From positions 434,001-498,000 of the forward strand of contig JAGYXB010000612.1 of the NCBI GenBank assembly GCA_022495005.1: 64,000 nucleotides of DNA. The letters run 5' to 3'. Positions 36,434 through 48,343 of this stretch are shown in pieces. Below the pieces are notes generated by a model. The model made no database searches, was not told the origin of the DNA, and saw nothing but the letters and a program-made list of their open reading frames with translations. This stretch comes from Rhyacophila brunnea. Taxonomy: Eukaryota; Arthropoda; Insecta; Trichoptera; Rhyacophilidae. Position 1 is the stretch's first letter, and every line of letters starts with the position of its first letter. The position numbers were made by a program, and so were the translations under genes.

Positions 36434-36947
36434 GATACCATAGAGCTATGGAACCACAGATACACAACATCCGCCACAGGATCAATAACGCAGAAATTTA
36501 TTCCAAACATAAACTGTGCCATCACTCTTGCCAGGAACTTAAAAATATCACACGAACTCACACAGATACTAACAGGCCACGGATCGGTGCGAGCTTATCT
36601 AAAAAGATTTAAATTGAGGGATGACGACTGTTGTCCATGTGACGGCAACACATCTCAAACTGTGTGGCATGTCATCAATGACTGCCCTATACTAGAAAGG
36701 GAGCGATGGACTCTCAGGACTCGATGTAGACAACATAATCACGAAATTGACCTCCAAAAGCCTCACGAAGCACTAAGCAATAGAACAACACAAGAACACT
36801 ACACAAAATATTTAATCCTGGCCATAAAGAAAATTAAAGATATAAATGGAGGCACCTAATTAGCCCCACATCAATGCAACTAACCCACCCAACCACCTTG
36901 TACGAAAAAGCAAGGGTATGGTTATTATTAAAAAAAAAAAAAAAAAA

Positions 36948-37156
36948 TGGATGCCACTGTGAAATAGACTCCAAATATGTCATTTTATTTACCAGATAGT
37001 TAGCGGCAGTGGGGAAAAATGTCAATTCCGCAGATTGATCTCTTAGCCACGCTACATCTATCTGATGTTATTAACCTTTGGAATCTAATTTGGTTGTAAG
37101 CTTCGTTTTATCCCGCCAGGTCCCTTTGGTAGGTAGAGTATTCACATTGAATGTGA
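36948..37156. other. Short spacer, no gene seen
   Basis: Begins just after the LINE poly(A). No supported feature. Confidence 0.4.
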
Positions 37157-37164
37157 GAATGAAC

Positions 37165-37601
37165 GAGAGCATTGGAGCGGACCCTTTTTTGAGTTGCTCT
37201 GCTCCAGCTCCGCTCCGGGACCTAATACTTGCTCCGACTTCGCTCCGGGTAAAAAGTTTTTATAAGTATTATATGTATACAAATATTTGAAAAATAAGCA
37301 GTTTTAAAATAATCGTCATTTTCGTTATTAATTCTATTAAACAAAATACCAACAGCAAATCGTCTCTCATTATTTGCCTCTCTGTCAAAAAAGTGAGATT
37401 ATTTATCACTCGACAGTGTTGACATATTTCAAATAGTTCCAGTGTTGCAGTGTCAAAATATACTATTTTCATTGGATTTTAGAACGAAAACTTAACAATA
37501 AAAAAAAACATCCGGAGCAGTGGAGCACTACAAATTTTCGGTGCTCCTGCTCCGGGTAAAATCCCATAGTCCAGTACTCCGAGCTCCGCTCCAACGCTCT
37601 G
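37165..37601. mobile_element. Non-autonomous hAT-type element, GCTCCG-rich
   Basis: Starts GAGAGCATTGGAGCGGA and ends TCCGCTCCAACGCTCTG, inverted with few differences. It is flanked by GAATGAAC (37157-37164) and GAATGAAT (37602-37609), an 8-bp duplication with one mismatch. The word GCTCCG or CGGAGC recurs many times near both ends (for example CTCCAGCTCCGCTCCGGG). 437 bp with no transposase. Confidence 0.82.
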
Positions 37602-37609
37602 GAATGAAT

Positions 37610-38837
37610 GCAATATTCGAAATGGTTCTAATACTTTAACGTGGAAAACAATAATTGGAACCTACAACATTAAAATTCCACACAACCAACAATAAATGCA
37701 AGATCAAAATCATATTTTTTTGTATGTAAGTTATTTGGTTAATATCTACCTTCACTGTCGTGAGAGAAAATTCCGAATTATAAGGTTAACGTGTTTACAG
37801 GATTACATGAAAAGATATTATAAAGAAAGTAATCTATCTACAGAAAATGCAAATGCTCACATAGAATCAGTGTGATAAAAAATAGTTTTTAAATTTAACA
37901 TTTTATTAATTCAAATAAATACATTTTCTGAGCTCGTTTTTTCTTTCTTTAAATAGCATGAAACGAAAGTATTTATAACAAATTATTTAAATTCGTTATA
38001 GTTATTAAGAATTTTCTTGTAGCTGTTTACGGATTTTTATATCTAAGTAAAAGCATGTCAGATATTTGTTTTTTTCCCGTCTAGTCTGTCGGTACATTTA
38101 AAATTTTTGCGTCGTGCATTTTGTATTGATGACTTTCGTTTTTTTTTTTCCTTTATTATCTAGATTTCTTTCAGATCATGCTCAAGCGATACCAAAAGTC
38201 ATCGATTGAGATTATTTTACAAATCATCGACCATTTTTGAGTCATTAAATTTTCAAACGAAAACTTCAACATCACGATTTTTGCACAAAAAACTTCGAAA
38301 TACTCGCCCGACAATGTTCACTTTTGTGCATTAAAAAGTTGGCAAAAATTGCTTAGAAATTTGTAACTTTGCAAAAATAAATAAGTAGATACCTATGTAT
38401 TTATAACAAAAATTCATCAATATAAAATAATTATGAGAAATTCACAGTGATTTATTTTTTCTTAACTTTCGCTTCACACTGTGGGAGAGGAGCTAGTCTG
38501 CATAAATCTGGTTCCATGAATGGCAGTCATTTAGGGTGAAAACTTACCATCTGATGATATACCCAATAGTAAATCTCCCAAGCCCTAGTTAAGCCGTATA
38601 CTCAATGACCATAGCTTGTATAAATTGAGAGTGGGTCGACTATCTAGGCCCTGCATCAGTTGAAATACGGCTATATATTGAAGAGTTCCAAAGAAATTTT
38701 TGGATTCTTTTACTTATATGGATACTATCCGTCACTCTATGTTGACTTTCTTATAATATTCAATAGTTTGAAATTCTTAAAATATTTAACTATGTATATT
38801 TTCCTACTTATACACGGTGTAAATGGAAATATGAGAG
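37610..38837. other. AT-rich stretch, no gene seen
   Basis: No supported feature over about 1.2 kb. The 61-codon frame at 38660-38845 lacks motifs. Confidence 0.5.
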
Positions 38838-39115
38838 GAGAGTGAAGAGGCAACGTTAGACCTGGCTCGGCCATGTGCTGCGGGTGTCAGAAGAGAACCG
38901 CAACCTGGTTTGCCTGTTCTTCAAGTCGACCGGATTCCGGCGTCCTGTAACGCCGCTAAAGTGTATACGGTGGAGCTATGGGATGCTGGTTTGACCTGGA
39001 ACGAAGCAAGAAGACTGACGAGCGACAAGGATTCTTGGAGGCACCGCGTGGTGTCCATATGCTCCAACTGTGGGGCGGATATGGCCAAAGAAGAAAAAGG
39101 GAGAAAAAAAGAAGA
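38838..39115 (+). pseudogene. LINE reverse-transcriptase C-terminal tail
   Basis: Starts near TRLGHVLRVSEEN-like coding (CTCGGCCATGTGCTGCGGGT) and, after a frameshift, reads WDAGLTWNEARRLTSDKD, then SWRHRVVSICS. This matches the DAxxxGLTWxEARRLAxDRxxWR pattern that ends many insect LINE polyproteins. It trails into an A/G-rich run (AAAGAAGAAAAAGGGAG). Short, 5'-truncated and broken. Confidence 0.65.
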
Positions 39116-39697
39116 TACTTGCGCAAATAGCCTAAAGACGGAAGACTACATTTTGTCAAAAATGTCGTCAAAAACACAACGAAAAATACACGATTGGTTC
39201 AGTTCAGTGGCAAGTTGCTACACACGATTAGTTATACCTTCGCAGGTATGCATGCGGTAATGCAATATGTATAATAATAATGCAATAACAAAATATCATC
39301 TCACTTGCACGGTCACATACGCTCGTGTTTACTTGTGCAAAATGAATGAGCAAGTATACAGTTACGTCTGCAGCCGGCTTAAGAAATGTTATGTTTTCTC
39401 TCAGAATACAAATAGATATATCAAAATATAGAAATAAGGATATAGAGCCAGGTCCAAAGTCGATTCTTCACTATCAGCATGATGAAAGGCTGCTTGGTGC
39501 GCTCTCTTATCTCCTCGTTGCTCCTAAAGTCATACCCACCGCATACCCAGTATCCGTCGCAAACATTTGTTCAAACCACAAACAAGCACAGTATATGGTT
39601 GCTTTGAGCTTTCGTAAGATGCCATGATTAGCTATGATAAGCTATTAGAATGCAAGCGTGGAATAGGCAGCATTTGGTTTTGACCGAGTACAATCGT
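39116..39697. other. No gene seen
   Basis: A 93-codon frame at 39346-39627 has no known motif. The words AGTTACGTCTGCAGCCGGCT (39359) and TTTACGTCTGTAGTTGGCTT (40088) repeat on either side of the P2 element. Confidence 0.4.
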
Positions 39698-39707
39698 GAG
39701 CGAGTAT

Positions 39708-40059
39708 CGTATCCGGAAATTTGTACGTAAACAGTTCACCGCAGGACACTTGTTCGGGCGCCGCAGTACGTGAAACGTGACTTGGTGTAACATTTAATTA
39801 AATGACGAGTTCTTCGTTGAACAATTGACCGTGGAGTATATTTGTACGTATGCTATAACATGTTGCGAATTTTATGAAATGTCTTTACTAGGTAACTATC
39901 GCCGCATTTTGTAAGATACGTACAAATGTATTACACGGTGAAATGTTCAACGAAGAACTCGTCATTTGATAAAATGTTATACGAACTCATGTTTCACGTA
40001 CTGCGGCCTACGAATAAGTATCCCACGATAAACTGCATACGTATAACTTACATATAACC
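39708..40059. mobile_element. Palindromic element (family P2) without the CCTAA core
   Basis: 352 bp. The left arm starts CGTATCCGGAAATTTGTACG and the right arm ends CTTACATATAACC. The arms are inverted copies for most of their length (GACGAGTTCTTCGTTGAACA against its complement). It is flanked by the 10-bp direct repeat GAGCGAGTAT (39698-39707 and 40060-40069). This copy joins the arms after TCTTTACTAGGTAAC without the telomere-like centre seen in its sisters. Long arms with a 9-10-bp duplication suggest a Mutator-like foldback element. Confidence 0.8.
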
Positions 40060-40069
40060 GAGCGAGTAT

Positions 40070-41600
40070 ACCGGTCAAGTATTCATTTACGTCTGTAGTT
40101 GGCTTTAGCATGCTTAGTTTTATCTTTATTCTTATTTAAAGTAAGTTTCTTATACAAGCTTTTAATCAATAAATTCTAAGTAAACCGGAGTGTTTAAAAA
40201 TCAATCCTTATTGAAGCAGTAAATTAGGAACAATAGTCCGGTTAAACGTTAGATCCTTCAGGTGTTAGAAGAAAATATACATAACCTTTATTCATTATCA
40301 AATATAAACAATGCTAATATTCTTAATGGTTCGTACATACCTGCTTCCGCATAATAAAGAATAAAAAATGTTATCTACGATCAACGTCCATACTCAATCA
40401 TTCAATCTCTGAAAGTGATATCTGATAAACTCACTAATGTCAAAATAAATTAAACGTAAAAGTCTTGAAAATTTAGTTTGAGAGCTTTTAGTCAGTCTAT
40501 TGAATAATGACTATGAGATAATTCAGTAGTATTTATTTTATCGTTGTTATTAGTTTATAGATAATAAATTGATTAATATCACGCACCGTGTTTTGTTTTA
40601 TCCCATTTATTATGTAACTAGCATTTATATCCAGCTCTGCTAAGGGTTTTCCTTGGCAATTTTGTATTTATACTGTTATAATTATATTGTATCTAATTGT
40701 AAAAAGTTGCAAATTCATGTATTGGTATAGAAATAGAAGAAATGCAATGGATAGAAAGTGAAATGTAAAGCTAGACTCTTAATATCGGGACGTTTGATTG
40801 CATTGTTACGTGGATTTGACTATGAAATATGAATCTATAGGATATAATGATAAGAAAGGATATCAATAAAATATAAAAGATGCTAAATAAGAAAGCCTTG
40901 TAAGGTGCCAAATGTGATCAAAATAATATGTACATGATGAAATACTGCATATGTAAAGAAAATTAAATTATTATTAATCTAATTATTAATCTAAAATTAA
41001 GTAATTTAAATAAAATATATTAATCGAATTAAAACAAATGAAAAAGTCGAGACATGGTATTTTCTAATAAAAGAAACTCGTGATCTATGTTTGCAAATAT
41101 GGATAAATTATAAAAACATTATAGATACGTCTGTACGTCCTTTGGCATTCACTGATTCTAGTCAAATTCCAAATACAGCTACTTATCTTGAATTTAATGT
41201 TGGATGCCTTCCGAGCGGCAACCGTCAAAGTAAACTGTTTATCAAAGAGATTCGTCTATCTATGCAGTCAAGGTTAAGGTTACCGAATCTAAAGCCCATG
41301 TCTTCTGCCGCAACGTTGCAGTTGGTGTAAAAAAGAAAATCAATATTGTCTTTTTCTAATTGCTCATCTGTATAGGTACATATTTTGATAAGGTACCTTT
41401 ATGTGAACGTGACAACATTGCAACCCTTCTTCAATTTTAATTAATTTTTCAAATTATTTATGTTCAATAAAAAAAAATGTTACATTCTTAAATCTTGTGA
41501 ATTATTCGTTTGAATGCAAAAAAAATATTTATTTAAATTCATAAAATTATTACGATAAATGATTGTCAGCGATTTACTTAATCCACCTATTTGGCTCCCT
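40070..41600. other. AT-rich stretch, no gene seen
   Basis: No supported feature. A 79-codon frame at 41091-41330 lies in a slightly GC-richer patch but shows no family motif. Confidence 0.45.
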
Positions 41601-41601
41601 A

Positions 41602-41646
41602 ATGGTGTAGCTCAGATGGTAGAACGTTCACTTAGCATGCTTTGGA
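41602..41646 (+). pseudogene. tRNA-Ala(AGC) 5'-half pseudogene
   Basis: GGTGTAGCTCAGATGGTAGA is the D-arm and A-box of eukaryotic tRNA-Ala, and CTTAGCATGC contains the AGC anticodon in its normal loop context. Right after the anticodon arm the sequence changes to GGATAAAAAAAAATG, so the T-arm, B-box and acceptor 3' strand are missing. It resembles a retroposed tRNA half followed by an A-rich tail. Confidence 0.75.
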
Positions 41647-42554
41647 TAAAAAAAAATGAAAAAGCACGAATACTCTGGAACTACTCCATGATGCTTGAGA
41701 ATATAAAAAAACTGACTTTATAACAAAATGTTACCATGTTATATTATTTAAAATTCCTCAATTGTATTTTTAGACTATTTTGTTTTCGTATTTATGTTAC
41801 ATAATCATTTCAGGTGCAAATAATAATTAATAGGAAATAATAAATAATATGTCTATTTGTCGTTTTTATTTTGTCGGTTATATTACTTTTTATGGGGGCT
41901 TATAAACCATATTAGATTCATAAATTAATAGTGTGTTTGCTTATTCATAGGCAAAGTGGCAATTTAAAAATATTCATAGGTATTATAATTGGGTCAAAGC
42001 GTGTTTAAACTATTGACCCAAAACTCTTATTATGTTTGTAAATTCCGATTGAAGATAATATTAATATGATAACTAAGTAGTTATTGGGTACTTCGTATTA
42101 ATGATTACCAAACGCACTAGTTTAAATATAACTCAATATACAAAAGATGAATGAATACAAGTGCGCTGGTTACTAAGTTAAACAATTCGACTTAAAATTA
42201 AATATTATGCGATTGTAAATTCTGTATATGTAAATGTTTTCAGTATTTCGTAAATGAGGTCTTGTTCTCAAATGATCTATTCCAAGGTTGTAATAAAAAA
42301 AATTGTTCGCACTTTTTGCAGTGGACTGTAATTTGAAGATACTGGTGGATTACGAATCTAGGTGGGGAGGAGGTTAACGAAGTTGTTCAAATTAATTAGC
42401 ATAGCTCATAGATGAATTTGTAGCTATAAAAACTCATCAATAATGTGAATAACACGATTAACATAATATGAGATAGAATCTTACTCAGTGCAAGTTTTTT
42501 CAAGTATTTTTTTTTTTAATATAAATATAGGTTTTTCAGAATGATGTATTTTCA
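41647..42554. other. AT-rich stretch, no gene seen
   Basis: No supported feature. Confidence 0.5.
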
Positions 42555-42558
42555 TTAA

Positions 42559-42586
42559 GAGCATACTTCAGAGAAACGGTAAATAA
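42559..42586 (+). repeat. Fragment of a TTAA-element end
   Basis: After TTAA (42555-42558) the sequence AGAGCATACTTCAGAGAAAC is the family terminus. Homology stops after about 28 bases. A complete copy begins 130 bases downstream. Confidence 0.5.
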
Positions 42587-42715
42587 GAAGAGAAGAAAAA
42601 CTTTTATCAGATATATGGACCAAAAATAAAACCAGTTTTATGGTACAACCAGTACTGATACAACCCTGTGGGATGCTGAACTTGGTAATAAAAATGAACA
42701 TTCATTTTATATTAA

Positions 42716-43077
42716 GATGGTACAGTGAAACGGCAAATAATTGTCAACTATAGGTGCGACGAAATTTCGGACTGGCTGCCAATCGGAGAGTGAAAGTCGA
42801 GCTGTGAACACGTCAATTTGTTTTGTGATGGCGTCGCGGGAATTAATTCTTAAATCGTGTAAATATGACTAAAAAACGTTACCCATTTACTTGAAAAAGA
42901 AAACATGTCAATGGATATATTATTATTATTACAAATAGAACAATAAACATAACACTAATGGACGCATGTTGAATTTTTATGACAAATTATGTTTTGTTCT
43001 GCATGCGTCGTTTGCACATTTTTTGCGTCGCGCAGTCACGATAGTTTTAGACCGTGACCCAGCGCTGAAGTATAGCC
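42716..43077 (+). mobile_element. TTAA-flanked DNA transposon, copy 4
   Basis: 362 bp between TTAA at 42712-42715 and 43078-43081. Starts AGATGGTACAGTGAAACGG and ends GAAGTATAGCC. The body is colinear with the other three copies, with local divergence near ATTTTTTGCGTCGCGCAG. Confidence 0.85.
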
Positions 43078-43189
43078 TTAATAAGAATCTAATATTCTTA
43101 AATCATGTCGATATTCAGAATGAATAAAAAATATACTTATTCCTGTGGTACTTTTCAAGGTAATTCACCTGTAATAATGTACCACATAT

Positions 43190-43345
43190 AAAACACTAAT
43201 AAGACCATTTATAATGCATGGCTCGGAAACCTGGTGCATGATGATAAAAATGTAGCAGATGCCGGTCTGTTTGAGCTGACCGTGCTGAAAACTCACAACA
43301 AGGAAGACGGAAGGTAAACGAAGAGTTGGCCAATGACGAATGACT
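43190..43345 (+). pseudogene. Possible LINE crumb
   Basis: The plus strand reads RPFIMHGSETWCMM, like the xxYGSETWxL segment of LINE reverse transcriptases, followed by broken sequence ending near GRRKVNEELANDE-like codons. Too short to be certain. Confidence 0.35.
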
Positions 43346-44837
43346 TTTTTTTTAATTGTCATCAAATATAATGGGTGTAGTTTTGGTCTCTCTGTGGTAT
43401 CTATTAATCTTATCATATTTTATTAATCGAGCTTAGAAATATAGCTTGAAGATTGGATTAAAATAAACATCGTATTTATTGAAATTCAATCTTTGAGTTC
43501 AATTAATGCAAAACTAAAATCACACTTACAACATAATATTATAACTGGTGCATGTTAACATAAAAATAATGAATTTTATTATTTAATGTTGAAAGGGTCC
43601 GAGAGAAGTAAAAGTGTGTTAAACCATAGCCGACTCAAGTAGAAAGCCGATACATTCACAACGACTGGTCCTACCTTTTCCGCCCCTCCCGTTGTTGTAT
43701 ATGCATGAACTGTCATTGCCTGTCATTGTTCTATAGAGTGCTCGTACTGACGCGTCTGTCATGTTCATACAGGGAATGGTTTGATTTGAATAGATAAGTT
43801 ACATGATAAATAATACACTAGCATTAACACACCTTCTACAAATGTAATGCATAGATCAATGCTACATAGTATATTGTTGTTGTGTGAAGGACTCGTTCTG
43901 ACTTTGACAGTGCTGATGGATAACAGGAATGTATATTACTTATTAATAACACTGATAGTTAATATATTTGATTTGAGAATTTTTTATAATTCAATTTGAA
44001 ACGAGAAAGGGCGTATCAATATGTCAAGCAATCTGGGATCTGATTTTGACAGCTGAAAAGTGGACCACTCGTTGCTTGTGCAAAAAGTTATGCTCAGGCT
44101 TTATTAATCTAAAGATGGCGGTGGTTAAACACAACACGATAAGGCACCACAAAGTTTTGTGTATTATATGCTTAATTAATAAACAGTTAAAAAATGTGAC
44201 AGTAATTGTAGTAAAAATATTCCTCACAATTTGTAATAAAATATTTATTATTTTTTCTGGTATTTCTCACAATGATTCGATATATTACGATAAGTTAGAA
44301 ATAGCGTGATAGTATTTATAATATGTTTATCAAAAACTTATTTGATAAAAATGGGTTAAAATAATATGGTATGCGCTCAACTATCGTGGATAATAATAAT
44401 TAAATGTGTTTAATTTACTATTTTATTATTCACTGGCAAAGTTTCCTCAAATCAATAGTTGACAGTTTTATAAGGCCTTGTGTACTCGGTATCGGTAACG
44501 CATAAACAAGCGTAGTTATATATCCTAACAGACATTTAAAACTCCACTTTTTTATTTAATGCTTATGCAAATAGTTGTTGGGATTTCTAATTTATTTTTT
44601 GATACTCTTGATTCGAGAATTAGATTTTAGAGAGTGTTTTTTTGTTTTACTCTCAGAAAAACTATAAAAAAATCATTTTTGTTCACTTTTCTTTAGCTAC
44701 ACGTTTCGACATGGACAGATTTAAGGCATTTTAATCGGAATCATAATACTTAATTCTCAAATTCTCAAGAAACCGTTAACTAATTTCTAGAGAATAGTCT
44801 CGCAAAATTAGATTACTTACTAATAAACTATTTTTGT
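43346..44837. other. No gene seen
   Basis: Frames on both strands at 44024-44309 overlap each other almost completely and have no motif. A GC-richer patch at 43660-43770 is unassigned. Confidence 0.45.
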
Positions 44838-44959
44838 TATTCAATGAATAAAACACAAGACTTGAGAATGTAACATTCTATAATATATTGAATACTTATA
44901 TATAATTTGAAAACATCTCATGCATATACGCAATAAAAAAACATTTTATAGAAAAAATA

Positions 44960-45031
44960 CGACACCCGACGGGAATTGAACCTGTATCTGCTGGATTCGT
45001 GCCAGTATGCTTTTCCAATTAAGTTACGGGC
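44960..45031 (-). tRNA. tRNA-like module, degenerate
   Basis: Homologous to 27898-27968: GCCCGTAACTTAATTGG, CTGG/CCAG stem around loop CACGAAT, and the B-box GGTTCAATTCC. There is no U33 and the D-stem is weakened, so it is not a working tRNA. Confidence 0.5.
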
Positions 45032-45116
45032 ATCTTTTTGAACTACGGCGATTTTAACTAGTAGTTGTTAGATGAAATGCTTATCGAATTGCGTTATGAT
45101 GTCGACTATTGGTTTT

Positions 45117-45509
45117 GGTTACACGTAAGTTGTACGTATGCAGTTCATCGTGGGACACTTATTCGTGCGCCGCAGTACGTGAAACATGAAACATTTAATC
45201 AAATGACGAGTTCTTCATTGAACATTTCACCATGGAATACATTTGTACGTATCTTACAAAATGCGGCGATAGTTTGCAAATAGTACTGTTTCAATTAGAT
45301 TAACCCTAACCTAACCTAACCTAACCTAGTAAAGACATCTCATAAAATTTGCCACATATTGTAGCATACGTAGAAATATACTCCATGGTGAAATGTTCAA
45401 CGAAGAAGTCGTCATTTGATTAAATGTTACACGAACTCATGTTTCACGTACTGCGGCGCACGAATAAGTGTCCTGCGGTGAACTGTTTACGTACAAATTT
45501 CCGGATACG
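45117..45509. mobile_element. Palindromic element with CCTAA core (family P2), copy inside scaffold T
   Basis: 393 bp. Left end GGTTACACGTAAGTTGTACG, right end CCGGATACG. Arms of roughly 150 bases are inverted copies (GCCGCAGTACGTGAAACATG and its complement). The centre holds AACCCTAACCTAACCTAACC (about 45301-45328). It is flanked by ATTGGTTTT (45108-45116) and ATCGGTTTT (45510-45518), a 9-bp duplication with one mismatch. The 72-codon frame here is spurious. Confidence 0.82.
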
Positions 45510-45690
45510 ATCGGTTTTAGTATATTAAATTATGATAGGTATCAATTAATTCCTTAATTACTAACCGACGTCGCGGATCACTCCAATATTTAGTTTTTAT
45601 AACGTACTTAAACGTGCTAATAATTTAATATACTATTTCTTTTATTCAACAAATAATACACAAGATTTGACAATGTAGCATGTGTGTCGT

Positions 45691-46895
45691 ATTTTTTTTT
45701 CTACAAAATGATTTTTTCTGGTATTGTTACTGGAAAGTTTCCAAATTAGATTACTAATGTTTCAATATTTTATCGAGAATAGAAATTTTGATCACAATCT
45801 CCATCTGAAACGATATAATTGTTCATTCTTATACAGTTATACACAATTATTATTGAAAGTGATATCTTATGAATGAATAATAACATAAAAAAATGGTAAT
45901 AACAATAAAAATGTGGTGATACAAATGAATGCTTACCATTTCATCGTCACAAAAAATTAATGAGTTTTGTCGGAATTAAAGAACGTATTTCTAAAAAATG
46001 TCGATATGGATTTCCAAAATTTTGATGGTTATGAGTTCAACTCCCGTTTGGTCCATTTCTTTCAAGGACTTTTCAAGCAAGTATGCTTCTGAAGCTGTTC
46101 AGAATATTATAATATTATAATATATTCCCTTCTTCTTGGATAATTCTGGATAACAATTGGGGCGATCTTTACTGTATTGTTTGCCATCCAAAACAGTTAA
46201 GCGGAGATGCACTACATAATATTACCAATCAACTTACGGAGAGTCTATAAAAATTCCGTGGCATCGTCCTCAGCTGTGTTTACCGTTGAATTTTCTTTAA
46301 TTAACCAGTTGGGATGTAATTTTTCTCTCTCATAATTATTACGCTAAAATATTAAAGTTTTCTAGATTGGCTCGTTTCGTTTGACGCCGTTATTATTTTG
46401 TCACCCTACCACGCCAAGGGATTTTTAGTATATGCCTATACAGTAGATATGCGTTCTTCATGCGTGACTGACTTAAAACATGTGAGTCAAAGACTTCCCA
46501 TACAACAATCGTACATCAATCAGCTTTTATATGCAAACGTCATGATGATGTGGCTATAAACTACGTTTTCATCCATCCAACGTCTTTTGTGAACGCTATG
46601 GAGATAGGAGTTAGTCAGAGAGTTTTCTGTGATTGTGTTCGATGAACAGTTTTGTTATTTGCGACTCGAATGACCTAATCAGTAAGAACGAGAATGTAAT
46701 TGACGCGAAGATTTATATTCAAATTAATGTCACTCATTTCCCATTACTACTGTTATAATATATACAGCCACACCTCAAAAGTTTAAATTCTTTATTGTAT
46801 CTTCTAGTTACCTAAGAGCTTTATATATCGTATAATATAAGTTTATTAAAAAAAACTGATCAAATTTCGTAAGTTAATTATTCCAAATAAACAAA
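45691..46895. other. No gene seen
   Basis: No supported feature over about 1.2 kb. Locally less AT-rich near 46380-46420. Confidence 0.45.
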
Positions 46896-46896
46896 C

Positions 46897-47660
46897 AATA
46901 TTGTTGTTTAATTTAATAAAACGCATTTTTTTGTAGTACTTATTCCACTTTTAATCAATAAATTAGGACCGGTTTCGTCCGCCCCAGAGGGACATTTTCA
47001 ACCGAATTCATTTTTTTTAAAACAATATTTATCAAACAAAATCCAAAACGACAGAAATAATATAATTTGTTAAATGATCAATTATGTTTTGTGTCTTCTC
47101 CGTTATTATACCCTATTTAATATTTGGGATTGTTATAACATAACTTTATATATTGTGCATTATTTATTATTTTTATTTTTATTTAATTTTCACTCATATT
47201 TTGGATGTACTTATTTATTTTTGTATTCGATCTTACTTCAATTGATAGTATTGTTTATTTTATTTTTTATTATAAATTTTGACTAATCATAAATATTTGT
47301 TGATATTATTCGTTGATATTAATGTTATTGTAAATGTTGATTGTCTCATATTTTGTATTTTGTTAATATTTAAAAATAATTTGTTTAGTGCCCCTGATGT
47401 AGTATGAAATATTAATGTACAACCTCATTAATTTTAAATAAATTTGTTATTGGGAAGGTTTTATTGGACGGGTAATTTATGTACCTATTGTCATATTATT
47501 TCTGTCGCTTTGGATTTTGTTTGATAACTATTGTTTTTAAAAAAAAATATTACGTTGAAAATGGCCCTCTGATACGGACGAAACCGATCCTAATTTATTG
47601 ATTAAAAGTGGATAAAATATTACAAAAAAATTGCTTTTATTAAATTAAATAACAATACAA
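46897..47660. mobile_element. Element with about 145-bp inverted terminal arms
   Basis: The left arm (TTTAATTTAATAAAACGC, CCACTTTTAATCAATAAATT, GGTTTCGTCC, CAAACAAAATCCAAA) is repeated as its reverse complement on the right (GGATTTTGTTTG, GGACGAAACCG, AATTTATTGATTAAAAGTGG, TTTTATTAAATTAAA) with scattered differences. Each arm holds a GGAC-GAAA-CCGGT-C-like word preceded by a GTCC/GGAC stem and TTGAAAAT. That resembles a decayed hammerhead-ribozyme core with the key CUGANGA positions altered. The interior (about 47080-47460) is AT-rich with a 70-codon hydrophobic frame I do not trust. No target duplication was identified. A Penelope-like origin is possible but unproven. Confidence 0.6.
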
Positions 47661-48343
47661 TGCAGTTCCACCATGAATTGACAGTTAACAAAAAAAAAGA
47701 AATTCAACAATAGGTTTATTACTCTGTGATATGGCTCACCTAAAAATGCAAGGTCCATTTCTGTCTGCACGCACTTAATTTACAGCTCTACAATAAATCG
47801 GCACCAGGCCAAGACAATAAAATACATTTATATATTCATTTACCTGCCATCCACTGGCTTACCAGTAGATAAATTTGTAATAAGCTTACTTGCACCAGTG
47901 ATAACATTATTATAATATGCTATGCAGCCATATTGTATTAATTACGATTGGTTTTCACGACATGAAAATAATTTTAATACTATCGACCGAGGGGTACTTG
48001 ATAGAATTTGAATTTTATTTATTTATTTAAGTTTTGTACTATTCAAATATCGTCACTGTTCTGGCAGAAGACACTAATTCGAAAAAATGACATATTGAGT
48101 TAGTTATACAAAAATGTTCCTTATTTCAAACTTTACCGTCTGGAAACCTTCTTAATAAATAAACAGTCTATATTTTAAAGTCATCCTTTTTACTTAATAA
48201 CCTCACATGATAGACCATTTCAAACATTTTAACAACTTCAAAGTCAAATTACTCAAAACTAGTATTCTCCAGTTAGTGTGTTCTTCCAGAACAGAGACGA
48301 TATATACTCAATTATAATTACTAATGATCTATTATTTTTTCCC
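47661..48343. other. No gene seen
   Basis: No supported feature. Confidence 0.5.

Larger units (their letters stand above)
33130..36947 (+). pseudogene. LINE RNase H/C-terminal end, split by a 3.2-kb DNA transposon
   Basis: The left piece (about 33154-33248) reads DAKQATTDKRPLTYTHFPLS. The right piece (36434-36859) continues in the same frame from DTIELWNHRY through LTGHGSVRAYLKRFKL, a C-x-C knuckle (CCPCDGNTSQTVWHVINDCP) and a final stop TAA at 36857-36859. This is the end of RNase H followed by the zinc-knuckle tail of a Jockey/R1-type element. A 3' UTR of about 70 bases and an 18-base poly(A) (36930-36947) follow. The copy lacks everything upstream of RNase H. The two halves join cleanly if the transposon and one GATACC are ignored, so the LINE was already resident when the transposon landed. 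Confidence 0.82.
44838..45690 (-). repeat. Repeat scaffold T, copy interrupted by a P2 element
   Basis: The left part to 45116 and the right part from 45510 match the other scaffold copies. The words TATTCAATGAATAAAACACAAG (44839 on) and TATTCAACAAATAATACACAAG (45635 on) recur at the two outer edges in the same orientation, so the unit is bounded by short direct repeats. The tRNA-like module lies at 44960-45031. Confidence 0.6.

Noticed and set aside
47074..47286. 70-codon hydrophobic frame as a membrane protein
   Set aside because: Composition is what T-rich DNA gives by chance, and it lies between the inverted arms of a repeat without homologues visible here.
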